From Ahaetulla prasina (Eukaryota; Chordata; Lepidosauria; Squamata; Colubridae), in the NCBI RefSeq assembly GCF_028640845.1, contig NC_080539.1, positions 372,740,233 to 372,804,232 of the forward strand: a stretch of DNA of 64,000 nucleotides. Direction: 5' to 3'. Numbering within the stretch: the stretch's first letter is position 1; every line of letters begins with the position of its first letter. Below, in pieces: positions 20,101-35,100 of this stretch. The position numbers were made by a program, and so were the translations under genes. The notes under the pieces are model-generated. The model had not been told where the DNA came from. It made no database searches and was given only the letters and a program-made list of their open reading frames with translations.

Positions 20101-23100
20101 TAACAACCTTTATGGAAAGAATTGGAGAAGATTCTTACTTTGGTATAAATTCAGATCAAATTGTGTTGGGTTAGTTCTGTGCTGCTCCAGAAATATACCT
20201 CTTTTACTGACCCTGTTTAAAGTTAAAAGATTTAAAGTTAAAGGGTATGTTTTCTTGTGTTTATTCTATCCAACTAGAATTGGGAGGCAGGGTTATTTTT
20301 TCATTTGAAAGATAACCAGAATAGCAATCTTCAAATGTTGCAGAACCTCCATCCTTTCATAACCCTCCAAAATGTTCAAATTTAAACCCTATTGCAAATA
20401 AGTATTTTTACTTTGCCTGTTTGCCATGATGATAAAATGAAACTTGTATTTATTCATATATATATATATTAGATTCACTTTACAGCCGTGACGACTCAGC
20501 TTATGACTGTTATAAAAATGGTTGTAAGCTTGAGTCCAGTAAGTTGGTACCTCGACTTACGACCCCAACGACTTAACGATCAAAATTCCTGGCTCCATTG
20601 TAGTCATAAATTGAAGGCTCCCTGTAGCTGCTAAATAAGAATTATGGGAGATGTAGTCCCAACCCATCTCTGATTGAGGAGGGCTTTTAGGTTTTCTTAT
20701 CCATGTTGCAGGACTGAAATTCATTGCAGACCTCATATGTCAAAGTTACTTTTTTAATCGCCTTACCTAAAATTGTGGTTTTTTTTAATGCTAGGATTTC
20801 GGAAGATAGGTAGAAAAGAATGGGTCTAACCCAGGGGTCTGCAAACTTGGCTCTTTTAAGACTTGTGGACTTCAACCCCCAAAGTTCCTCAGTCAGCAAA
20901 GCAAAGCTGGTCCACAAGTCCACAAGTCTTAAAAGAGCCAAGTTTGCAGATCCCTGGTCTAACCTCACCTGACTCTACCCTCAGTGTTTCTCTGTGCTTC
21001 CTCTGTTTTCCTAAAATAAAGATGAGGAATTCAGATCACAGCATTCTGCCATAATACAGCTGTCCATCTTTTATTGTTGTTAGTTGTGAAGTCGTGTCCG
21101 ACCCATTGGGTTCCTCCAGGTCTTCCTGTCCTCTACCATCCTCTGGAGTCCATTTAAGCTCACACCGACTGCTTCAGTGACTCCATCCAGCCACCTCGTT
21201 CTCTGTCGTCCCCTTTTGCCCTCCATCTTTCCCAGCATTAGGCTCTTCTCCAGTAGTCCTTCCTTTTCATTAGGTGGCCAAAGTATTTGAGTTTCATCTT
21301 CAGGATCTGGCCTTCTAAAGAGCACTCAGGGTTGATCTCCTCTAGGACTGACCGGTTGGATCGCCTTGGAGTCCAAGGGACTCGCAGGAGTCTTCTCCAG
21401 CACCATAGTTCAAAGGTCATATTTAAACATGCCAAAAATGACTCTTTGGTCTTACACTTCATGCTAAACCAGGAGTCCCCAATACCTGGGCCACAGCTGT
21501 TCTGTCCCCCCTCGCCTCCGCTCGAGCGATGGCTTAATTAGCCAGCACTGTCAGCTCTGGCAGCAAACTAGCGAGCGTCTGCCAAGTGGCTCTGTTATCT
21601 CCCTTGAGGCCGATGAGTCACCCAGGAACAAACAGTACTTCAGCTCTTAGTTAAGCAGTTGATTTGCCTGCTACGAAGGGGCATAGCAGCTCTCGCTGGT
21701 TTTATATCCTGTGGGGTGTGGCTCTATGACTCAGCACTTCCTAGGCTTGCCCCACCCCTGCTTCTGTTGTTCCCGCCTCTCCTGCCTACGAAACCTAGGG
21801 TCCAGCCAGGCCTGATTGCCATCAGCTGGGTCTGGAGGTGTGGCCTGCGGGGGGGGGGAAGAGTCAGGGGAAAAGAGTCAGGGGACGGAGGCCTCGTTAT
21901 CTCCTCCACCTGGCCTGCCTCTGGCTCCTGGAGCCGATCCAGGGAAGCCGGTGCTACAGAGGTAAGTCCTGACAGCCCTTCCCCCTCACTTTCCAAGTCA
22001 CTTTCTGGCAGGAGGCCCGGCTCGGGGGGCGCAGACACAACAACGGCCCACTACAGGCCTGTGGCCTTTTCGGAATTGGGCCACATGAGTGGTTGGCTGG
22101 AGTGCACATATACATGCAGCTCAACGTGCTTGAGTAGTGGGGGCTGGCGGACAATCTCATGTGTGCGCGCCAGCCCACCACTTCTGCAAGGGGCAGCACA
22201 TGGCCCAGCTCCCCTCTTCTCCACCCTCCAGGTGGACTGCCAAGCTGCAACAGTTGGTGAACCACTGAACCACAAGTCCCTTAATCATGGTTTGTTGAAT
22301 TACGCTATAAGTTACAGCTTGCCGAAGGACAGGCCTTTCATAACCCCAGACACCTCATTACCTGAGTCCTTCGGGAGAAGGGCGGTATAAAAATCAAATA
22401 AAATAAATTACGGTTTGTGCTCTGTATAAGTCCTAGTCTCGGTTTTGATTGCTTAAAGAAAAGTTGATGGCGTAACCTGCTCCATCTTTCCCGTTTCAGG
22501 CCTCTCCAAAGGTCCATCGAAGTTCTGAGGAGAAGGAGAAACTGAAGCTGCAGAGGGTGAGACGATTCCACTGACTAACTAAATTTACTCGCTGAAAAGC
22601 GAGAGTGCAGGCTTAAGAAAGTGATGCGGAAGACAGTAATAAATGGTTTTAATGACAGTATTTCTTTGGTCATCACGAAAGCAGCCTGAGGGTTCTTTTT
22701 TTTTTTTTTGAAATAAAGCTTTCGTGAAAACCCATTAAAATTTGAGCTACTTTAATTACCAGTCATCATCCTAGAAAAGAATTATCTCTGGTTGCTAAGA
22801 GATGATGACACATCACCAAGTGACTTTGGCACTGGCTGTTCAAGCACAGAAGCCTGAGAAATGCCTGCATTAATGAGTAACAGAGATTTTCTACTTTTTT
22901 TGAGGTCTGGAGTGCTGGTTCCAGAGTGTTTTATCATGCATGCGCATCCCTAATAAATTGTAAATTTTGTCCGCTGAAACAGCAGAGCTGCAGGCAGAAA
23001 AAGTCCTAATTTCTATGCCGACATATCCAGCTAGACCAGAAAAGATTTAAATTCTGGGGAAGACTATTAAATCAAGGGAATGTGGCTTGACTTAAAAGGC

Positions 23101-26100
23101 CACCATCCCATATCTTCCAGGTGTTTATGGCTAAAATGCTACTTTGGAAGCATAATCAAAGTTGGTGTGTGTCACAGCTGTTTCTGGATTTGGCAATATC
23201 CAGGAACAAGTGGGGCATGGCATGTTTTAGTCTATTTGGGGGTTGGAGGTTGCAGTGATTGGATGGTGTAATTTCCAATCAAATCAAGGTACCTCCTAAA
23301 CTGACTACTTAAAGCAGGGGTCAGCAACCTGCAGCTCTAGAGCTGCATGTGGCTCTTTCACCCCTCTGCTGCAACTCCCTGTCACCCAAAATATGCGTTA
23401 CAACTGCCAATGTGCGACACCCGCCGGCATATGATTTATTGAGCTTTTCAACCTCCGGTAGGCCAACCATGGATAAATCCAAGAAAAAAAAGTTTCAGAA
23501 GAAAACAGAACTTTTGTGGCCGCTCAAGAAATATTCAGGCACGGGAAGGATTTTGTGGCTCCTGGTGTTTTCTTTTCTTTGGGAAATGGGTCCAAATGGC
23601 TCTTTGAGTGTTTAAGGTTGCAGACCCTTGACTTAAAGAAATGACCTTTGTTTCTATTCGAACTTCATTTGAAGCCATTGTTGGGCCTCTTGCTAGAAAT
23701 GGAAAGAAATGAAGATTTAATTTTGGGATTTGATGATTTGCACAGGTTATAGAAATACTGTTCATTGTTGGTTTTAGAATAAGAGGTCAATGTATTTTAT
23801 ACATTGCATCCATACATTGCCTTGTATTTTATATCTGCATCTGTACCGAAGGAAGTTGGGAATTATTATTTCTTTTCCTTCTTTTGCATTCATGATTTTG
23901 CTTACTTACTTTTTAATCTCTCTTTTGCTTTTTGTATTTTATCACTTGCTGAAAGTTAATACGTTTTTTTTCTAAAGCAAGACTCCTCCTTGAGGAAACT
24001 ATAGGAGTAATTATTTGAGAAGTAATGGGATGGAAGGACAGGTTGAAATGAGCTTCAGAGTCCTGTGAAAACTTCCTGCTATTAGAATGATAAGGTTAAG
24101 AATATATTTAGTGCCAAGGAAGGCGAGGATTGGCAGAATGTTATACCATGAAACAAAATTTGTAACCCCTTTTAACTTACTTATTTCTTTGTTTCAATAT
24201 TAACAAAGTGACAGTGTTCTTCTGAGTCTTTCCCACCTTCCAGCTACAGTAGCCATGTTATTTCCCACAGCTATAAAAACAGAATTAAAAAAAAAGTAGC
24301 AAACCAGGAAAGGATTTTGAAGGTTTTTGAAGATTTTTGAAAGGATTTTGCCCTATACATTGTAAGCCGCCCTGAGTCTTCGGAGAAGGGCGGGATATAA
24401 ATGTAAACAAAAAATAAAATAAAAGGTGGCAACTATGCTAATACTTCTTTCAAGATTTCCCAGTGTAAATAAAAATTTCATTTTAATTTTGAAGGACAGA
24501 TAATTTAAAAAAGGGGATAGAATGAATAGATAGTTGTGCAAGTTTAAACCTTGACATTGGGTTATATCGGGGGTGAAATGCTCCCTGTTCGGACCGGATT
24601 GCCTGATCCGGTTGCAATGGCGATGGGTGGTTTGGAGAACCAGTAGCAAAAATCCCTGCCCCCCGCCCCGCCCGCCCAGCTGAGCTGCGCGATCATCAGA
24701 GGGTGTTTTTTTTACTTTTAAATTTTTTTTTTCTTCAGCCGAAAAAATGCTTTTAAAAGTAAAAAAAAAAGCCTCTGATGATCGTGCAGCTCAGCTGGGA
24801 TCGTCAGAGTCTTTTAAAAGCATTTTTTTACATCCTCTGCGTCCAAAGAGGTTGTAGAAAAAATGCTTTTAAAAGTTAAAAAAAAAGGTTAGCCTCGCCC
24901 ATCCAGTCACATTACCCCCTCCCACCAAGCCACGCCCACAGAACTGGTAGTAAGAAATTTAACATTTCACCCCTGGGTTATATTATAGTACTTCCTTCCT
25001 TCCTGAGCAGGGGTTTGGACTAGAAGACCTCCAAGGTCCCTTTCAACTCTGTTATTCTGGTACCTATAATATGGAAAGTTTTATTTATTCTATCTATGAA
25101 CACGCTAGCAATCTCCACTTAATAACCTTTTGTTCAGTGACCAAAGGCAAGGAACGTTGTGGGTCCCATCCCCAAGGGGGATACACCTGGTGGGACCCAG
25201 AAGAAGGGCCTTCCCCATGGTGGCTCCCTCTCTCTAGAACAGGGGTCTGCAACCTTGGCTCTTTTAAGACTTGTGGACTGAGGAACTCTGGGAATTGAAG
25301 TCCACAAGTCTTAAAAGAGCTACGTTTGCAGACCCCTGTTCGAGAACATCATTCCCCCAGAGATTAGAACGTCGCCCACTCTAACTCTCTTCCAGGCCTG
25401 GGGATGAAGCCCATTAAATGGCTCATGTGATCTGCTGTTGCCGGGACGGGGGTGTGTGAGGGGCTATTATATTATTTTGTTAATTTATTATATGATTCTC
25501 TCTTTTATTAGTTTTATTGTTTTTTATATGAGGTTTTTATATACCTTGAGTCGCCATGTGTAAATAGGCGGCAATATAAATTTTCTAATCATAATGAAAA
25601 ATAAAGTTACAACAGCACTGAATGAAGGGACTTACGACCATTCCTCTGTTCTGTCCGTTGCACCACCGACACAGTTACAAAAACAAAATTTGGGCCTGGA
25701 TGCATTTATGACTGCATCATCCTCTTCTGATTTCCCTCCATTGGGCTCACCATCCTGGTCACGCACAGGGGATGAGCCTGGGAAACATACAGTAATGGAA
25801 TTCAATTTTTTTTACTACTGGCTTGGTGGGCGTGGCAGGGGAAGGATACTGCAAAATCCCCATACCCACCGCACTCCTGGGGGAAGGATACTGCAAAATT
25901 CCCATGCCCACTCTGGGGCTAGTCAGAGGTGGTAAATGCCAGTTCTCCGAACTATTCAAAATTTCTGCTACTGGTTCTCCAGAACCTGCTGAATAGTACA
26001 TCTGGAAACATACAGAAGTAGTTCTCGACTTAACAACCACAATCGGGATCAGAATTTCCATCGCTAAGCAAGGCAGTTAAGTGAGTCATGCTCGGTTTTG

Positions 26101-29100
26101 GGACTTGCTGTGGTTATTAAGTGAACCCCGTCAGTTAAATGAATCAAACGTTCATTAAGTGGATCCAGCTTCCTCCATTGACTTTGCTTGTTGGAAGGCA
26201 GATGCGAAGGTCACAAATGGTGATCACATGACCCCAGGGGCTTGCAAGCATCATAAATGTGAGTTAAGTGCCAAGCGTCCGAATATAAATCGCTTAACCA
26301 TGGGGATGCTGCTATGGCTACAAGTCTGGGGACTGGTGATAAGTCACGTTTTTCAATGCAGTTGTAACTTCAAACAGTCACTAAAGGAATGATTGTAAGT
26401 TGAGGCAACCTGTTACCTGTTAACACATATTGCATTGCTCGACTGTGGGGGTACAACAGGATCAAGAATTCCTCCTAAAAGCCTTTTTTGGTCTTTTTTT
26501 CGTTTTTTTAAAGGACCAAGAGCGTGCGGAAAAACTTCAGAAGCTGGAAGCTACACGGGAGGAGAAGAGACAGCTGAAAAAGGAAGCCCAGGCTGCGAAG
26601 GAACGCGCCCGAGAGGAGGCGAAGAGGAAGAAAGAAGAAGAGAAGGAGCTGAAGGATAAAGAAAGGAGGGAGAAAAAGGAGAAAGATGAAAAAGAGAAAG
26701 CTGAAAAGCAACGCGCAAAAGAAGAAAAACGGAAAGAGAGGCAGGAAGCTCTGGAGTAAGTAAATTATAACATGGGATTGTCAATCAACATAGATTTCCC
26801 TTGTTCCGATTGGATAGGTTGTTGGGATTCTGCTAGCTGGACTTGGTTGCTGTTTTCTCTTGATATGATCACATTCTGCTGATTGGCTGATTTTCTATAA
26901 TGGTGTTCGGAGTACCACTGATGGCCTGCCTGCCTGCCTGCCTGCCTGCCAGGGAGGGGTAAAGGGAGGCTACCATAGTCATATATCCCATGAGAGCTGC
27001 TGGCCTTTCCAAGGTCGCACCATGGAATGAATGCAACACTGTCCAGGTCACCAAGCCTGGGACTGTTACCAAGCCTGTTACAAAAACAATTTGTTTTGAA
27101 TATAATTGGACAGTTATAGGATCATATTCTACTGATTGGCTGCTTTGCTTTAATGCTGCTCAGCGTATCACTGATGAGGACCTCCTCTCCTCCTCTCCTC
27201 CCTTCCCTTCCCTTCCCCCATGCCTTGCCTTGCCTTGCCTTGCCCTTTCCTTCCTTCCTTCCTTCCTTCCTTCCTTCCTTCCTTCCTTCCTTCCTTCCTT
27301 CCTTCCTTCCTTCCTTCCTTCCTTCTTCACATCTCACGCAAGTTGTGAGGTCCATTGCAATTTGCTGTCCAGTTGTGATGGATATTTGCTGCCTCTTGGA
27401 CCACTTAATCGTAAAATGGATTTGAATTAAAATTAAAAATTCAAATGGAAGCTCCCACCCATCCCACCAAATGCCTTTAAACAAAGGATCTGCAAAATGT
27501 TCCTGGACTAGAATACCCTTACCCCAGCGTTTTGGGGTGTGGGAAATATTTAAGTCATGTCTGAACGGTCGCGATGCTTGTATTTTCGTAAAGCAGGATT
27601 ACATTTTCCTGAACCTGGGCTTTATTTTGAAGGGCGAAATTAGAAGAGAAAAGAAAAAAGGAAGAAGAGAAACGCTTAAAAGAAGAAGAGAAGGTAAAAC
27701 CAGAAGCACTTTCCTTTCTTCTCTTTCAGCAAGAATACAGAGCTCAAAAGGAAGCACTTTTGGACATCACACAATGTTTGCCTCCTTGTATTAGAGCAGG
27801 CTTTGTTTCCAGTGATGTTCTTAATCTCACGGATTGTAACATTTCTCCTTTTTTTCCACATTCTGAATCTAGCGCCTCAAAGCAGAAAAGGCTGAAATCA
27901 CCCGGTTCTTTCAAAAACCAAAAACCCCGCTTGCTCCAAAAGTAAGTTTTCTAACCATTTCTGTATACCTTTGAGGTGTTTAAAACTATTTGTCCTTTTC
28001 CTGGGTAATATCATAAAATACTTGAACTAGAAGGTCATCATCCAGAGTTTCAGGAGCTACGAACAGAATTGTTGGGCAAAATAGCACAGCTATTGTAAAA
28101 AAATTTTTAATTTGAATTTATATCCCGCCCTTCTCCGAAGACTCAGGGCGGCTTACACTGTGTCAAGCAATAGTCTTCATCTATTTGTATATTTATATAC
28201 AAAGTCAATTTATTGCCCCCAACAATCTGGGTCCTCATTTTACCTACCTTATAAAGGATGGAAGGCTGAGTCAACCTTGGGCCTGGTGGGACTTGAACCT
28301 GCAGTAATTGCAAGCAGCTGTGTTAATTTTACCAGTCTGAGCCACAGAGGCCCTTAATTTAGCTAAAATAAGAGGATTTAAGGGATGTGGTGGCTCAGTG
28401 GGTAAGACGCTGAGCTTGTCAATTGAAAGGTCGGCAGTTCAGCGGTTCGAATCCCTAGTGCTGCCGCGTAATGGGGTGAGCTCCCGTTCCTTGTCCCAGC
28501 TTCTGCCAACCTAGCAGTTCGAAAGCAGGTAAAAAATGCAAGTAGAAAAAATAGGGACCACCTTTGGTGGGAAGGGAACAGCGTTCCGTGCGCCTTTGGC
28601 GTTGAGTCATGCCGGCCACATGACCACGGAGACGTCTTCGGACAGCGCTGGCTCTTCGGCTTTGAAACGGAGATGAGCACCGCCCCCTAGAGTCGGGAAC
28701 GACAAGCACGTATGTGCGAGGGGAACCTTTACCTTTACCTAAGAGGATTTGAGAAGTTGCAGGCCCATGTCCCCAGAGTCAGAATGTTGCACAACCTATC
28801 AGTATGAATAATCAATCTGCAATTTAAAAAAAAAAGGTAGGTAGTACTCGACTTACAACCACAATTGAGCCCAAAATTTCCATTGCTAAAGAAGGCAGTT
28901 GTTAAGTGAGCTTTGCCCCATTTTACGACCTTCCTTGTCACGGTTGTTAAGTGAATCACTGCAGTGAAGTTAGTAACATGGCTGTTAAGTGAACCTCGCT
29001 TCCCCCGTTGACTTTGCTGGTCAGAAAAGTTGCAAAAGATGGTCAGATGACCCCAAGACACTCCAACTGTCATAAATACGAATCGCTTTGCCAAGCATCT

Positions 29101-32100
29101 CCATCCATAAACAGAAGGATGCTGCAACGGTCGTAAGGGTGAAAAATTTGTTTCGTTCAATGTGTTATAACTTCGAACGGCCACTAAACAAATGGTCGTA
29201 AGTCGAGGTCCACCTGTAAGCACAATCAACTTGCAGTTTAAAAACAGCCTAAGGTGGCTGTGATGTGATGCTTCTTCACGGTTTGGGCTTTGCTTTAAGC
29301 AGCAAAAATGATGACCTCAGAATGGCAGCCTATATTTTTTGTTGAGTGTGTGATTCTTCTGGGCTTCAAGGACGAAACTTCCACCGTACGTTGCGTTCCA
29401 AGGGGAACCGCGTAACAAAGTTTTCCTCTTTGTTTGCAGACTCTGGCGGGCTGGTGTGGGAAGTTTGCTCCCTTTGAGATCAAGGAGAACATGGTCCTCG
29501 CTCCGCTTTGCCGGGTGCCCTTCGATCAGGAGCTCTCCGACCGAATGGACCTCTCCGTGGAAGAGCAGAGCTGCGAGCTTTCTTTCCTGGAAGAGCTGAA
29601 GAGTCGGGAGGCTAGGAAATCGGAGCCCACCCTTGCCTTCAGCCCCAGCGCTGACGGGGTTAACAGGTTAGCTACTCTTTTGGGAAAGGAGGCCTGTCCT
29701 AAGACCGATGTGGCTTTTTGCAAAACATTTTAGATAAAAAATAATAGTTCAGGAATAAAAGGAAAAACTTGTTACCAAAAGTAGGAATAAATGGGCAACT
29801 GGACTTTCTGGTTTTTCTTTGAAGACGTTTCACTTCTCATCCAAGAAGCTTCTTCAGCTCTGACTGCACGGCGGGGAACGGAAGGATTTATACTCCTTGC
29901 AGGCTGCTGGTCATTTGCATCATTTTAGAGAGCCCTTGAGGCCACTTGGACTTTTACTTGTGTCCTTGGGGTCAGCTGAGTGGTGCAAATGGGTGGGGAG
30001 CCTTCTTGGAACAGTGGAATGGTTGAGATGAGATGAGATGAGATGAGATGAGATGAGATGAGATGAGATGAGATGAGATGAGATGAGATGAAAGGGACCT
30101 TGGAGGTTTCTAGTTCAACTCCCTGCTTAGGCAGGAAACCCCACACCACTTCAGACACTTGTAGACTAGAGATAAATAGCAATAACTGTTGTGACTCGTC
30201 CTCCCTCCTCTCCTCAGCCGGGCCCCTCCCATCTCCAACCGGGCCTTTTATCAGAATCCGAGTCTGATAATGAAGATGAACGGCCTGTCATGCCTCCAGC
30301 CCCCGGCCCTGGCCCCATGCCCGGAGAGGATTCCAGGAGTGAAAGGACAAGGCCGATAAACCTCACTCATACAGCGTGTGTTCCTTTGGCTCAGCCTTCA
30401 GAACAGGAAGCCAACCAGGTGGTGGAATTACCCGGGCCTACTCCCTCTGACCCCTCCCTTTCCCAGACGCTGACAGCAGATCCAGCTGAAGACAATTCAG
30501 AGTGGGTGGATCCTCGCTTCCGGAGATCTGAGAGGCGACGCCAGCAGAAGGAAGGGTGGGGCAGGCCTGGATAAATGCTGAGTCATGGAGCCACACCCCC
30601 CAGCCTATATAAAAGACCTGCTTTTTGGCATTCCAACCTTGAGTCAAGCAAAGTCTTATCTAGTTTGCTAGTTGATATCGGACTCTATCGCTGAAATCAC
30701 AACTTGGACTCCTGCCTGCCCTGATAAACCTCGAAGGAACTTGGCAAGCTACAGAAGCTTCGTTGCCAAGTTTGTCACGGACTTCCTTGACTCGCTCGTC
30801 GGAGTGGGAGTGGGACACGACAATAGCATTTAGACTTATATATTGCTTCACGGTGCTTTACTGCCCTCTCTAAGCGGTTCACAGAGTCAGCCTCTGGTCC
30901 CCAACAGACTGGGTCCTCATTATACCTACCTCGGAAGGACGGGGAAGGCTGAGTCAACCTTGAGCCTCGTGAGAATTGAACTGCCAAACTGCTGGCAGCC
31001 GGCAGTCAGCAGAAGTAGCTTGCAATGCTGCATTCTAACCACTGCATCACCGTAAGTGATGTCACTTCCCTTCCCATCTGTCTTAAAAAAAACAAAACAA
31101 GAAAGTCCAGTTGCCTCTTGATTAAAAAACAAAACAAAACACTTTTGGATCAACCATGACCTGGATGACTGAGAATCTCCATAGACAATCGGTGGAAATT
31201 GAACATTGGGCGCTATCTAACAAAATGAAATTCAACAGTGAAAAAAGTAAGGTTCTACATTTAGGCCAAAAAAACAAAATGCACCAGTACCGTATATGTG
31301 GTACCTTGCTCAATAGTAGTACCTGTGAGAGGGATCTTGGAGTCCTAGTGGATAACCATTTAGATATGAGCCAGCAGTGTGCAGCAGCTGTTAAAAAAGC
31401 CAACACAGTTCTGGGCTGCATAAACAGAGGGATAGAATCAAGATCACGTGAAGTGTTAGTGCCACTTTATAATGCCTTGGTAAGGCCACACTTGGAATAT
31501 TGCATCCAGTTTTGGTCGCCACGATGTAAAAAAGATGTTGAGACTCTAGAAAGAGTGCAGAGAAGAGCAACAAAGATGATTAGGGGACTGGAGGATAAAA
31601 CATATGAAGAACGGTTGCAGGAACTGGGTATGTCTAGTTTAACAAAAAGAAGGACTAGGGGAGACATGATAGCAGTGTTCCAATATCTCAGGGGCTGCCA
31701 CAAAGAAGAGGGAGTCGGGCTGTTCTCCAAAGCACCTGAGGGTAGAACAAGAAGCAATGGGTGGAAACTGATCAAAGAAAGAAGCAACTTAGAACTAAGG
31801 AGAAATTTCCTGACAGTTAGAACAATTAATAAGTGGAACGACTTGCCTTCAGAAGTTGTGAATGCTCCAACACTGGAAATTTTTAAGAAAATGTTGGATA
31901 ACCATCTGACTGAGATGGTGTAGGGTTTCCTGCCTGGGCAGGGGGTTGGACTAGAAGGCCTCCAAGGTCCCTTCCAACTCTGATGTTATGTTATGTTATG
32001 TTATGAAATAGATTCATCTGATGTCGAGAATGCAGTGCGTATATCGCTCGGGTGTGAGGACCCACTTCAAGATGCCTCTCCCTTGCTCAACTTTTATGCT

Positions 32101-35100
32101 TCAGCTTGTCTTGGCTGCAAGCACACTGCTGTACACTCACAACTTCCCCGCTGTAAGAGGGTGTGCTATTGTGATCCCTTAATGATCCTTAGTCATCCTG
32201 CTCAGATGTTTTCACTGCAGGGTGCCTCTGGCATTTCTATGCATCCAGGATAGAAAGCTTTAAGGGCCCCTCCCTCTCACTGCTCTATCTCCCCCCCCCC
32301 ACTTCCCCCATTCCTCTTTGATCTGGGGTGGTTTGCAGCACACCCGGTTTCCTTAACTTTCACTCACTCCTTCTAGCTGTGACACAATTCCACCGGTTCA
32401 ATTTTAATTGAAGGCCTCTCTAGGGAAGTGGACAAAAGTCCTTTTCTTGTTAGTCAGGCATTATTATCCCAGTGTAATTAGGAACTTCATTTCAGTGGAG
32501 ATCAAAGAAGACTTTCAGCTCCCCCCCCCTCCTTCCCCTCCTTTCTTTCAGTGTCTTGCAACTCCGGTGGGCAGACACCAAAGATTGAGCCCCCTATTTT
32601 ATTTTATTTTTTTGGGTTCAACAGCGATGTGGTCATTGTGAGTAGCAGCCAGGCAGAAGATGCGCCCGAAAGGAAGAAATTTGGCAGAATGAAACTCCTG
32701 CAGTTCTGTGAGAACCACCGGCCTGCCTACTGGGGCACATGGAACAAGAGAACTTCTGCAATAAGGCCCAGAAACCCTTGGGCCAAAGATACGGTAAGCT
32801 GGGAACATTACATCACCTGTCTTCTTCAAACAGATTAAAAGGCCGCTGGGGCCAAGAGGGGATCGATAGGAAGAGATGGCAGTTTAGTAAATCTTTTTTG
32901 GGGTTGCCACAAAGAAGAGGGAGTCAAACTATTCTCCAAAGCACCTGAGGGCAGAACAAAAGCAATGGGTGAAAACTAATCAAGGAGAGAAGCAACCTAG
33001 AACTAAAGAAAAATTTCCTGACAGCTAGAACAATTTAACCAGTGGAACAACTTGCCTCCAGAAGTTCCAACACTGGAAGTTTTTAAGAAGATGTTGGATA
33101 ACCATTTGTCTGATGTAGGGTTTCCTGCCTAAACAGCGGGTTGGACTAGAAGACCTCCAAGGTCCCTTCCAACTCTGTTACTCTATTCTTTGTGGAAAGA
33201 AAGCATCCCATGCTGGCTAGGGAATTCTGGGAGTTGAAGTCCACATGTCTTACAGTTGCCAAGCTTGGAGACCACTGGGATCTTGCAATAACAAAATAAT
33301 ATAGTTGGAGGGGACCTCGAAGGTCTTCTAGTCCAACCTCCTGCCCCAGCAAGAGACTCTATACTATTCCAGAAGGGCTGTCTAGTCCCTTCTTAAAAAC
33401 CTCCAGTGATGAAGCACACACAGCTCCTGCTGGCAAGTTGTTCCACTGGTTAATTGTTCTCATAGTCAGGAAATTCCTCCTTAGTTCTTCTCTCCTTGAT
33501 GAGTTTCCATCCGTTGCTTCTTGTCCTCCCCTCAGGTGCTTTGAAGAATAGGGTGAAACCCCCCCCCTTTCTTTGTGGCAGCCCCTCAGATATTGGAATT
33601 TGGTGATTTCTAGGATCCTTCTCAACTCTTGGATTCTGTGTTTCTACTTTGCCGTTAATGCTGTTTGAAATCAGTCTCTCTCCCCACCTCACCCCCGTTG
33701 CATGTTCTTTCTGGGGCCGTGAAAATATTTACAGATCCCTCACATCCTGGACATAAACTGTTTCAACTCCTACCCTCAAAACGACGCTATAGAGCCCTGC
33801 ACACCAGAACAACTAGACACAAGAACAGTTTTTTCCCGAAGGCCATCACTCTGCTAAATGAATAATTCCATCAACACTGTCAAACTATTTACTAAATCTG
33901 CACTACTATTAATCTTCTCATCGTTCCCATCACCCATCTCCTCCCACTTATGACTGTATGACTGTAACTTTGTTGCTGGCAATCCTTATGATTTATATTG
34001 ATATATTGACCATCATTTGTGTTGTAAATGTTGTACCTTGATGAAGGTATCTTTTCTTTTATGTACACTGAGAGCATCTGCACCAAGACAAATTCCTTGT
34101 CTGTCCAATCACACTTGGCTAATAAAAAATTCTCTTCTCTTCTCTTCTCTTCTCTTCTCTTCTCTTCTCTTCTCTTCTCTTCTGTTCTATTCTATTCTAT
34201 TCTATTCTATTCTATTCTTTCCCTGCAGAAGCTCCTGGACTATGAAGTTGAGAGTGATGAAGAGTGGGAGGAAGAGGAACCGGGGGAGTCCCTCTCTCAC
34301 AGCGAAGGGGTAAGGCTTAAGACTTTTCCCCGAAGCAGCAACATGCCTCTCCTTCAGTGACAAAACTCTTGGAAGATTATTTAGTGGTTGAAATGTTGCG
34401 GGTAAACATGGAGTGGTGCAGTGGCTTAGTGGTGGAGCTCTCGCCTAACAATCAGGAGGCTGTGAGTTCGATCCTAGGTAGAGGCAGATATTTCTCTCTC
34501 TGGGCACAATGAGAATATATCTTCTGCCGATGGGGGAAACAAACTCTGGATTGGCGACAGGAAAAGCATCCGGCCAGTAAACACTCTACGTATCCCGCAA
34601 GTGATTATAGGGTCATTAAAAGAAGATGATGATGTTGCAGGTAAAATCTGGAATCAGGCATAGAAATTGGTCATCCACAGTTGGCCACATACTCCAATCG
34701 CTTGGCGCTGTAGGAGAAGATGATTGAAACAGTGTCTAACAGAAATAGCCAGAATTTTTTTCTTTCTTACATTAAATTGTGTCCAATTATCAGAGACTGC
34801 CTGGAGAAGTCCCCACGATTTTCTTGGCAAGGTTTTTCAGAAACGGTTTGCCATTGCCTCCTTCCTAGGGCTGACAGGAACTGACTGGTCATCCAGTTGG
34901 TATTGTGTCTAAGCAGGACTAGAATTCACAGTCTCCTGCTTTCTAGCCAGAGGCCTTAATCCCTACACCTAACTGGCTGTCCAGCATAATTAATCTTGAC
35001 CTGGCATCCATATATCTAGGGAGTGAAAAACACTATGGATGGGTAGACTGCAAGGGCAGTTCCTCCTTGTGAATCAGACCAGTTCTGATTTGTGACTTTT

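Noticed and set aside
20465..20640. A further MITE-A copy
   Set aside because: Only short phrases match (CTCGACTTACGACC); no ends or body order could be traced, so it is mentioned but not listed.
26430..26513. N-terminal extension of the exon 5 frame
   Set aside because: It lies upstream of the AAAG acceptor; exon 4 supplies the preceding residues in phase.
28380..28470. Possible tRNA gene with A and B boxes
   Set aside because: The head is fused to a long conserved SINE body and recurs at 57705; no clean cloverleaf was established.
31156..31923. 255-codon ORF as a host gene
   Set aside because: Its motifs are those of CR1 reverse transcriptase and it ends in the CR1 3' UTR.
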